This document shows positions 1 through 11,000 of a DNA stretch of 23,927 nucleotides, piece after piece (positions within the stretch are counted from its first letter, which is position 1; each line of letters begins with the position of its first letter). Source of the DNA: a virus. A program made the position numbers and the translations under genes. The stretch is taken from IMG/VR virus record IMGVR_UViG_3300012928_000041, positions 1-23,927 of that record. The stretch is one strand, 5' to 3'. The notes under the pieces were generated by a model. That model made no database searches, had not been told where the DNA came from, and saw only the letters and a list, made by a program, of their open reading frames with translations.

Positions 1-111
1 GTCGATCCAAGACCTGATCGTAACAATTTTGACGTAACAATCTTCTTTGATATTGTAGGACAAGAGTTTCCACCTCAAGAATTCTCATTCATCTTAGAAG
101 CAACTCGATAA
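1..111 (+). CDS. 25: Baseplate wedge subunit gp25, C-terminal end (5' truncated)
   Basis: The window opens inside an ORF in frame 1. Its last 36 codons end in TAA at 109-111 and include FDVTIFFDIVGQEFPPQEF and a final ILEATR. I recognise this as the C-terminal strand region of marine T4-like gp25, a GPW_gp25-family (lysozyme-like fold, non-enzymatic) wedge protein that links the wedge to the tail sheath. The start and most of the domain lie outside the window. Gene 6 begins one base after the stop, the 25-6 order expected for T4-like cyanophages. The call rests on a short tail plus synteny. Confidence 0.75.
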   Translation, partial: VDPRPDRNNFDVTIFFDIVGQEFPPQEFSFILEATR

Positions 112-112
112 T

Positions 113-2095
113 ATGCCTTTTACAAAGTTTACTAATCTCGATTTTGATCAAATCAAGTCACAAATTAAGAGTTATTTACGAGCAAACTCGAATTTTAAGG
201 ATTTTGACTTTGAGGGATCAAACTTTTCTGTCTTAATCGACACATTAGCATATAATACTTACATTACAGCGTTTAACTCAAACATGATTGTGAATGAATC
301 CTTCTTGGATTCTGCAACTTTGAGGGAAAACGTTGTTTCTCTTGCCAGAAATATTGGATATGTGCCTCGTTCAAGGTCTGCAGCAAAGGCACAGATCAGT
401 TTTACCATAAACACCACATCTACAACTCCTACATTAACACTTGCTGCAGGTTTAGTGTGTATTGGAGCATCAGAAAACCAAACAATTACGTTCTCAATAC
501 CCTCAAGCATCACAACAACAGTAAATAATGGTGTTGCTACGTTCAGTAATATAGATGTTTTCCAAGGAACCTACTTAAGTAAGCAATTTTTAGTCGATGG
601 ATCACTTGATCAGAGATTTTTACTTGATAATTCGTTCATAGACAGTTCAACAATCGTTGTAAACGTTACAGGACCGAATGAAACAGGGATAGGAAGAGAA
701 TATTCACTCGCAAATAACATTTTAAACATTGATGCAACGTCAGAAACCTATTTAATACAAGAAGTTCAAGATGAAAAGTATGAATTGTTGTTTGGAGACG
801 GATATTTCGGCAGAAAACTCGATAATGGAACAATTATTACTGCAACTTACATCGTAACTGACGGTATAAGTGGAAATGGATCATCAACTTTTAGTTATTC
901 TGGTCGAGTTCTTGATTCTTTAAATAATCCTGTTGTTCCAACCAATAATATTTTAATTACAACTGACCAATCTGCACAAAATGGTGGAGATATTGAAAGT
1001 ATTGACTCAATTAAGTATTTTGCACCCCGAATTTATGCCTCACAGTACCGTGCAGTGACCGCTAGGGACTATGAAGCAATAATTCAGTCTATTTACCCGA
1101 ATACAGAGTCAGTAGCGGTTGTAGGGGGCGAGGAACTTGATCCACCAGAGTTTGGACAAGTGCTTATAAGTATAAAACCAAAGAATGGTGACTTTGTATC
1201 TGACTTTGATAAGCAAAATATTCAATCAAAACTTAAAAACTACTCACTTTCTGGCATAAATCAAAAAATTATTGATTTGAAGGTGCTTTTTGTTGAAATT
1301 GATAGTGCTGTTTATTATAATAGTTCACAAGTTAGTAATGTAAGTGATATTAAGAGTAAAGTAACAAGTGTATTAAACACATTTTCAACTTCAAACATCA
1401 ATAAATTTGGAGGAAGGTTTAAATATAGTAAATTAGGGCAAATTATTGATAGTGCCGATACCGCAATCACTTCAAACATAACAAGAGTTATCATAAGAAG
1501 AAATATGAAGGTGTTATTAAATCAATCTGCACAATATGAATTATGTTATGGTAACGCATTTAAGAAAAATGCAGGTGGATTCAATATCAAGAGCACTGGA
1601 TTTACTGTAGCGAATCAAACAGGCACTTTATATTTTACTGATGTTCCAAATGCAGATAATTCAATGGGAACTCTATCAGTTGTAAAAGAATCTTCTGAAA
1701 GTAATAAATTTACAGTTGTAATTAAATCCGCTGGATCAGTTGACTATGAAAAAGGTGAAATTATCGTAAATACATTGAATATTACATCAACATCACAACC
1801 AAATGATGTTATTGAATTACAAGCGTTTCCTGACTCAAATGATGTTATTGGATTGAAAGACTTATATTTGAGTTTTTCTGTTGCTGATAGCACAATAAAT
1901 ATGATTAAGGATACAATTTCATCTGGAGAACAGATATCTGGTGTCGGATATAAGACAACATCAAGTTATTTGAATGGAAGTTTGAAGAGGGGTGATACAT
2001 CAAGTGCACTGCCTTCAGTACCTATAACAACAACTACTACACCAATGACTTCAACAAGCACAGGATCAGGATCAGCGTCTGGAGGCGGATACTAA
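113..2095 (+). CDS. 6: Baseplate wedge subunit gp6 (Baseplate_J-like)
   Basis: The protein is 660 residues, the same length I recall for T4 gp6. Gp6 dimers form the ring that joins wedges into the hexagonal baseplate and are the T4 counterpart of P2 gpJ. The N-terminus (FTKFTNLDFDQIK, then FDFEGSNFSVLIDTLAYNTY near residues 31-50, and NIGYVPRS near 80-87) is characteristic of T4-like gp6. A Baseplate_J-type block follows near residues 222-260 (LLFGDGYFGRKLDNGT), with a second conserved stretch near 294-361 (APRIYASQYRAVTARDYEAI). The last 22 residues are a Thr/Ser/Gly-rich tail ending GGGY, probably flexible. The ATG at 113 follows the gp25 stop by one base; the next gene starts three bases after this stop, with a GGAGG at 2081-2085 upstream of it. 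The product is intact, with no frameshift. Confidence 0.93.
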   Translation: MPFTKFTNLDFDQIKSQIKSYLRANSNFKDFDFEGSNFSVLIDTLAYNTYITAFNSNMIVNESFLDSATLRENVVSLARNIGYVPRSRSAAKAQISFTINTTSTTPTLTLAAGLVCIGASENQTITFSIPSSITTTVNNGVATFSNIDVFQGTYLSKQFLVDGSLDQRFLLDNSFIDSSTIVVNVTGPNETGIGREYSLANNILNIDATSETYLIQEVQDEKYELLFGDGYFGRKLDNGTIITATYIVTDGISGNGSSTFSYSGRVLDSLNNPVVPTNNILITTDQSAQNGGDIESIDSIKYFAPRIYASQYRAVTARDYEAIIQSIYPNTESVAVVGGEELDPPEFGQVLISIKPKNGDFVSDFDKQNIQSKLKNYSLSGINQKIIDLKVLFVEIDSAVYYNSSQVSNVSDIKSKVTSVLNTFSTSNINKFGGRFKYSKLGQIIDSADTAITSNITRVIIRRNMKVLLNQSAQYELCYGNAFKKNAGGFNIKSTGFTVANQTGTLYFTDVPNADNSMGTLSVVKESSESNKFTVVIKSAGSVDYEKGEIIVNTLNITSTSQPNDVIELQAFPDSNDVIGLKDLYLSFSVADSTINMIKDTISSGEQISGVGYKTTSSYLNGSLKRGDTSSALPSVPITTTTTPMTSTSTGSGSASGGGY

Positions 2096-2098
2096 GAA

Positions 2099-5000
2099 AT
2101 GATACAAACTGGTTTTGAGAAACGAGTACAGGTTCAGCAGATATTAGCGAATCAACTCCCTGACTTCCTTCGAGCAGAGAGTCCAAAGACGCTTGACTTT
2201 TTAAAACAGTACTACATTTCACAAGAACACCAATCAGGTGCGACTGATCTTGCAGATAATCTTGATCAGTACCTAAAGTTAGATAATTTAACTCCAGAGG
2301 TGATAACTGGAGAGACAACTCTATATTCAGACATATCATCATCTACTGATAGTGTTCAGGTTTACACTACAAAGGGATTTCCTAATGAATATGGTTTATT
2401 TAAGATTGATAATGAGATTTTCACATATACTGGAGTAACAACAAATACGTTTACAGGTGTAATTCGTGGATTTAGTGGAATTAGTAGTTACAGGACTAAT
2501 TTAGATCAGGAAGAATTACTTTTTGAAGAAACAAAGGCAGATGAGCATGATGCTGGAAGTCAAGTTAAAAATTTAAGCGTTAATTTTTTAAAAGAATTCT
2601 ATAAAAAGTTAAAATTCACTCTTACACCTGGTTTAGAGGACGTAAACTTTGTTTCTGACTTAGATGTTAATAATTTTATCAAAGGGTCTAGAGCATTTTA
2701 CGAAGCAAAGGGAACAGAAGAGTCATTTAAGATATTATTCAAAGTTTTGTATGGAGAAGTTCCAAAAATTGTTGATTTAGAGCAGTTTTTACCTAAACCA
2801 TCATCTGCAGAATTTTTAAGAAGAGAAATAGTTGTTGCTGAAAGAATATCTGGAGATCCTGATAAATTAGTTGGGCAAACAATCAAAAAAGCATCAGATT
2901 TAGAAACACAAGCATCAGTTTCTGAAGTTGAAATATTCACAAGGTCAGGAATAAGCACATATTTCAAATTAGGTTTATTTGTAGGGTTTGATGATAGAGA
3001 TTTGATTGAGGGGACATTTGAAATTCAACCCAAGACATCGAATATTAATCCCGTATCTGTTGGTTCATCAGTAATCACTGTTGATAGCACTGTTGGATTT
3101 GGAACAACTGGAACTTTATTGTCTGGTGATAATATTATCACATATTCTTCAAAAACTGTAAATCAGTTTTTAGGATGTGTTGGTGTGGACAATGCAATGT
3201 CCATAAAATCACCTATTCGTACCGATGATGTATTTTTTGGTTATGAAAATGGCGATACTGATAAAAAGGTTGAAATTAGAATAACTGGTGTCCTATCAGA
3301 TGTTGAAACAGTAGGAGATGTATTATCAGTAACTGAAGGGGAAAAAATATATGTAAAAAATGTTGGTGAAAAAATAAAGAATCCAGAGACAAATAAATCA
3401 CAAAAACAAATATTCGCTAATTCATGGATTTACAATACTAGTTCAAGATTTTTCGTAGATAACACTAATAATGGTTACAATTTAGTATCTGCACCAGATA
3501 AGTCTGCCTTGAAAGAGGGTGATATTGTTGATATACTCATAGGTTCTTCTGAAGTCGTTGCTCATTCTGATGCAATCGTAAAAACAATAAATGAAAAACA
3601 GGTTACTTTAGATACTGGTGGTCTATTTTCACCATCTGCTACTAATATTCAATATTCATTAAGAAGAAAACTTGAAACTGTTAAAAGTAGTGGTGCACCT
3701 TTAAAATTTGGTAATGATTTAATCACAGCAGATATTCAAAACGTATACACAGAGGGTGAAAAAAATTACTATGTTGCTTCAAGTTCATTACCATCTTATA
3801 CTCTAACAAAAAATCTTGATCAGGCAATTATTTTATCTCTTGTACCTACAAACTTGCAGGAATTTGATACTAATAAACTAAAGTTTAGTGTCCTAGTATT
3901 TGATAAAGATGTTCCATTTAAAACAGGTGAAGAGGTAATTTACACCGCTGAAAATAATACTCTTGTTGGATTGGAAGACAGTGTTTCGTATTTCATTAAA
4001 GTTTTAGATGATAAGAAAAAAATACAGTTATACAGATCAAGATCATTAATTGATGCAGATAATTCAACCAACCCAACCCGTGAATATTTTTCAGCACCAT
4101 CTTCATCGGGTTTTCACAAGTTCACTTTAGTAAGTCAAAAAACACAATTTATACATCCGCAAAAACTTTTAAGAAAGTTTCCGTTTAATTTTGATCTAAA
4201 AACAGGAGAAGACACTCAGACAGCACCAGGTGCCCTTGGAATGCTTATCAATGGCGTAGAGGTTATAAACTATAAGTCAGATGATAAGATTTACTACGGA
4301 CCGTTAGAGAGCGTTAGATTGTACAATGGTGGTGAAAACTTTGATGTAGTCAATTTACCATCTATAACAATTGAAGCAGGATTATCTACAGCTTTAATAC
4401 AACCTGTTGTTAAAGGAAAACTTGTAGATGTATTAATAGATCCTCAAGATTTTGATGTTAAAAAAGTATCATCAGTCACTATATCTGGTGGTAATTCTTC
4501 GGGGACAGTTTTAAAGGCACAACTAGAAGAGAGACATAGAACATTATCTTTTGATGGTAGACAAACCACATTAGGTGGAGGTATTGATGTAGTAAATGAT
4601 AATGTAACTTTTCCTGTAAGTCATAACTTAATAAGTGGTGATGAGTTAATTTACAACCGAAATGGTAACGTTGCGATTGGAGTGGGTGTTCGTGAAACAG
4701 CATATCAAGATGGAATAAATTTAATCACAGGTTTAACTCTTAATGATGGTGCTGTATATGTCGCAGAGGTAGTTAATAATAAAACGATTAACCTGTATGA
4801 AACTTTAGCAGATTTCTCAGCAGGTATTAATACGGTTGGTTTTACAACCGCTGAAACATCTGGTATTCATAAGTTTAGAACAAAAAAAGCAAATAATACT
4901 ATTTCAAAAATATCAATAATTGATGCTGGAACAGAGTTTGAAAATCGTAAATTAATTGTACAACCAACAGGTGTTAGCACCGCACATGATACTATTTTCT

Positions 5001-8000
5001 TCAAAAATCATGGATTTAATGATGGTGAGGTAGTAACATATTCTACAGATGGTACTAGTATTGGTGGTTTAGACACAAATCTGCAATATAAAATAATTAA
5101 ATTATCAGAAAATGAATTTAGACTTGCAAATGCAGGTGCAGCAGGTACAATTTCTGCAAATTATGATAGAAATAATTATGTAAATATAGTTTCTGCAGGA
5201 AGTAGTGAGCAGTTTTTTGCATATCCTCCAATAACTGTTACAGTAAATGCAGATATTATTGGTGGTGTAGGGGTAATTACTGCAACTCCTGTAATAAAAG
5301 GTTCAATATCTGACGTTTATTTGTATGATGCAGGAACTGGATATGGTTCAACAACAATTAATTTTCATAAAAAACCAGATATATTTGTAAAAACTGGTAA
5401 AAGTGCAGAATTTAAACCAATAATTGATGGTGGTAAAATAATAAATGTTCAAGTTACAAATACTGGTAGTGAATATACATCACCACCTGATTTAGAGGTA
5501 GTTGGTATTGGTTCTGGAACTGGTGCTAAATTGAGAGCAGTCGTTGAAAATCAAAAAGTAACTGATGTTGTTGTTCTCAATACAGGTATTGGATATACAT
5601 CTGCTACAACAACTATCAAGGTAACATCAAGAGGTTCTAATTCATCGCTAGAAGCGTCTGTAAGGCATCTTACTATCAATAATCATGAAAGACATGGAGA
5701 TGAGATTTTAATTGATACAGACGATGGTTTGCAGTATGGATTGGTTGGATATTCAACCGCTATTGGTTTATCTGAATTTGGTGATAATAGTATTGATCAC
5801 TCTCCTATTATTGGTTGGGCATATGATGGAAATCCCATTTATGGTCCTTATGGATACGATGATTCAACAAATAGTAACTCACAAATTAGAAATCTATCAC
5901 CAAGTTATGTTTTATCACCCTCTACTTTAGTTGATAGACCTTCAGGTTTTTCAAATGGGTTTTTTGTAGAAGATTTTGAATTTAACAATTCGGGTGATTT
6001 AGATAAACATAATGGTAGATATGGTAAGACACCTGAATATCCTAATGGAGTTTATGCGTATTTTGTAGGTATTAATACTAATACACAAACATCAATATTC
6101 CCACATTATATCGGAAATAGTTACAGATCCAAGTTAATTAATCAAGATGTAGATCAAGATTTTGATTTTAATAATTCAAATCTAACAAGAAATACTCTTC
6201 CATATTCAGTAGGTGATGTCGGTGCAGATAATGACTTTATTAATGAACCCAATGAAATATTACTTCAAAGTTCAACCATTGAATCTGTAACAAGAGGATC
6301 AGTACAAACGTTTGATATACATGAGGGAGGAGATAATTATAAAGTTGGTGATCTTGCAAAATTTGATAATACTGGAACAAATGGTGGCGGTATAAGTGCA
6401 TTTGTCGATTCGATTACAGGAAAAACTGTAGAAAATTTATCAACTACACTTGAGGATTATCAAAATGCGAATTTAGTATGGAACAAATCTGGTCAAGTTA
6501 TCATTAATACAAATAAACCACATACCTTATTAGATAATGATACTGTAGTAATATCTGGATTATCTACATTTATTCCAAAATTAACTGGAGAACATATCAT
6601 TGGAGTTTCTTCAGAAAAAACAAAATTAATATTAGATACTCCTGCGATCACTGTTGCAGGTATTGTAACTGATTTATTTGTATCAACTATTCCGAAAATA
6701 TCAGTTGGATCTACTATTGGTGTTGGAACTGCTAGATTATCAGTATTAAACATATTCCCAAATAGAAAAGTAATTCGTGCAATTACTGAGCACACAGCGG
6801 GTATTCATACAGCATCAACAGAAGTAATTGAAATTACTGATAAATTTACAATTCCATTAAAAACACCTTTCTTTGAATCAAAGATAGATGATAAAATATT
6901 TTTCAATCCTACGCAAGAACTTGGAATTGGTACTGTTTCTGGACAAAGTGGTATCTCAACTATCGTCATAGGAAATACACCAATACCAACATCAATACCC
7001 AATCAAACTATATTCATACCAAATCACCCTTTCAAACAAAACCAACAAGTTACACTAACCAAAGGTGGAAGCACTCGCATAGTTGTATCTAATACAGGTG
7101 ATAGTGCAACATTTAATATACCAGAAACGGGTGAAACACAAACATTATTTGTTATCAATAAATCAGACAATCATATTGGGTTGACCACACAGATTGGGTT
7201 AACCACTACTACTGATGGTTTATTCTTTAGATCATTTAATTCAAATAATAATGATACCGATTTTAAATATTCTATTGAATCTAATTTTACTCAAGAAGTT
7301 GCTAGAGTTGAAAAGATAAAATCAGTAATATCAATTTCAACTTCACATGGATTAGAGGAAGGTGATATTGTTAATCTGACTGTGAAACCAAAACAATCCT
7401 TGGGTGTAGGTTCATCAGAATCAATATTACTAAAATATAATTCAGAGAATGATAAAATTTTAGTAAATCCAATATCATTTGGTTCAACTGCAGTTAATTT
7501 AACAAAAAATGAATTTGAATTAACATCTCATGGATTTGAGACTGGTGAGAAAATATTCTATGATTCTAGTAACTTCATAAGTGGATTAGGCACTGGATCA
7601 TACTTTGTTCACAGACTTGATGATAATAAATTTAATCTATCACTAACAAGAAAGGATAGTTTTGCAGAACCACCTCTTATTATTGATTTACAATCTCAAG
7701 GTGGGTCACATGAGATTAGTAAGATAAATCCAATAATTCCTGTAATTAGAAATAATAATTTAGTCTTCGATACAAGTGACTCTTCACTAAATGGATACAA
7801 TCTTAAAATATTTTATGATGATAAATTTAATAACCAATTAATTTCAATTGGATCGACAAGTGGATTTAGTGTCGTAAGTTCTGGTAGCACAACAACTTTA
7901 TATTATAATGATTTACTACCAACAAAATTATATTATTCATTAGAAAAAGCAGGATTTATTAGCACTGCTGATACAGACGTTAAAAACTATTCAGAGATAA

Positions 8001-11000
8001 AATTTGAAGATAGTAGTTATAATGGATCATATAAGATATCTGGAGTTGGAAACACAACCTTCACGATATCTGTAAGTCAAAGACCTGAACAATTTTCATA
8101 TACAAAAACCTCATCTGATATATCTTACACAACAAAGTCATACGCAGCAGAGGGTGGTGTTGCATCATTAAATCTAACATTTGGTGGTGCTAATTACAAA
8201 AAATTACCTGAATTTGTAAGTATTGCATCAACAAATGGTATCAATGCAGACATAATTCCTGTATCAAAAACAGTTGGTAAAATAAATGAATTTACTATCA
8301 ATGATCAAGGTTTTGATTTTTCTGCAGATAAAACTTTAAATCCAGAAGTTTTCATATCTCCTAATATAACAGTTGTTGATCGTAATGAGGTTGAAAGTAT
8401 CGAAATTCTGGATGGTGGAAGAGGATATACATCTCCACCCGATCTTTCACTTGTAAATCCAGAGGATGGTACTAGGTATGATACTGGTGTATTGAAAGCA
8501 AAAATTCAAGGTTCATCAATAGATGAAATAGAAATTATTGAAACTCCAGTCGGTTTAAATGAGATAACTAATCTTGTTTTTGCAGAGAATGGAGATAATG
8601 GTATTGGAATTAACAGTTGTTTTAGTAATACAGCAGGTATAGTAACTTGTTTCTTAGCAACACCAATCGTGGGATTTACAGGAATACCATTTGCAGTTGG
8701 TGATAAGGTATTTGTGGAGGGTATTGTCAATATACTCGATGAGGGTGATGGATTTAATTCAGCAGATAACAAGTATAACTTCTTTGATGTCATCGCTTAT
8801 TCAAATACAAACCCTGCAAAGTTAGTATTTGATGCATCTCAATTTGTATCTGCAAATCCAGGTATTGCAGTAACTTCTCAAAACTCATTTGCATCTATAA
8901 TCAAGAAGTCAAATTATCCAATATTTAAAGTAACTCAAACATCAAGACCATTTAATATTGGTGAGAAAGTATTTACCAAAGAGGGTAGTAATTATGTTGA
9001 AAGAGACTTAGTAATTACTGAGAATTTAAATGATAATGTTAAAGTGTTTGGAACATATGAACTAAAAGTTGGTGATAAAATATTTGGTCAAAATTCTGGA
9101 ACTTTAGCTACAATTAAAATACTTAATGAAAATAGAGCTATATTTAAAGTTGATTATTCATTGAGAAAAGATACAGGATGGTCAGATGACACTGGCAAAT
9201 TGAATTTAGATTATCAGGTTTTACCAGATAATGATTACTATCAAAACTTATCATACACGATAAAAAGTAATCAAACTTATGATATTCTATCATCAACTGT
9301 TAATGGTTTACTACATCCAACTGGACTTAAAAATTTCTCAGATACAGGTATTACAAGTATTTCCCAAGTTAGAGTTGGTATTGGGTCAACCCTCCAATCA
9401 ACAAGCACTACAGGTTTAGATATTATTACTGAAAAGAGAGTTGATACTCTTAACTTCTTTGACGAAGGTGTAGATGTAGATACCCTTCCAGATGAAATTA
9501 ATCCAGTTAAATCAAAATTTATTAAATTTAATAATAGAAGATTATCCGATTTTATTGATTGTATTAGTAATAGAGTTCTTTCAATTGATGATTTTAGTTT
9601 ACAGTTTTCTAATGCAGGTTCAGTTGGATCAGATTTATTTGTTGATGCTCATGATTACAGTTTACTGGATGGTTATTCTAGATTTTTAGTTCAGGTAGTT
9701 GATCCTGCAGGTAGTGAAAGGCAAGCAACTGAAATAATTACTTTACCTTCACCTTCAGGTGACATAATTACATTTGAAAAAGGAACATTAGATAATAGAT
9801 CAGATCGTCAAATAGCTGATCTGGAGGGTAATTTATCTGATGGAAGTTTAAGTTTAAGATTCACTCCATTTGAAAAATTTAATACAGATTACGATATTAA
9901 AATTTTAAAAAATAAATTTAATTCTTCTGGTGTAGGATCTGACTCAATAAATGTTGGATTTGTTAATTTAATATCATCTAATCAAACAGTTAGTGCGTCA
10001 GAAACCTCAAACTTAGTTTATAGAGAGGTGGATAAAATTGAATCATTATTTGTTAATGCTGAGATGCTAAACACAAATACTGATGAGAGAACATATGCAG
10101 AAATCTTTATTGATCATGATGGCAGTGATACATTTACGTCTGAATTTTATTTTGATAATGATCCTAATGATAAACTATCGGATAGATTCATAGGAACATT
10201 TAGATCAAGTATAAATTCAGGTATTCTAACATTAGATTATGAAAATACAGATTCAGATGATGTAACTGTAAGAACAAAAATTGTTGGTTTTGGAACAACT
10301 TCAGTAGGAATAGGAACACATATCTTTAAAGCAACAGGGCAACCAGATGCATCAGTTAATACAGGAAGATTACAGACAAATTATGTTAGTATCGCATCTA
10401 CAGGAACAGTTTTTAGTGTTATTTCATCTGATGTATCAACAATAAAGGCAGTAGCAAAAGTAGGATATGGTAATAGTTCTGCTTTGCATCAATTCATTAT
10501 TATTAATGATCTAACGGATTCATATATTACACAATATCCATTTTTACCTGTAGGAGTAGGCAATACTTCAGGTATAGGAACATTCGGATCAGAATTTAAT
10601 GGTTCAAATCTTGATATCAAGTTCTACCCAGACTCAGGTGTATCAAATATTACTGTACAAACACATAGTGAAATACTCCAAATCAATAATGATATCTCAA
10701 ATACTCCGAATACTTTCACATATGGTGCTGTAGATGAAAATATATTTGTATCAGCATATAATGCTAGAAATGGAAATAGAGTTAACAGAACTGATTTTGA
10801 TATCAATCATCAAGGTGTACCAATATTCCAAAAATCATTTGATCCAGCAGTATCTTTAGATTTATCTACTGGAATATTCAATATCCCAAATCATTTCTTT
10901 AACACTGGTGAAAAATTAACTTATGCTTTTGGATCATCTTTCACTGGAATAAGTGCATCAAGTTTACAATCTGGTGGTAGTAATATACCAACAACATTAT

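Noticed and set aside
1894-1901. AATAAATA as a late promoter ahead of the giant gene (similar: GATAAATA at 15771-15778, AATAAATA at 23492-23499)
   Set aside because: These lie inside coding sequence, and a 7-base AT-only motif is expected many times by chance in DNA this AT-rich. Only the exact TATAAATA in the intergenic gap is convincing.
5712-5930. Out-of-frame + strand ORF over the YHYH region
   Set aside because: It is a shifted reading of the YHYH segment, whose in-frame translation carries the family motifs. The alternative peptide has no recognisable features.
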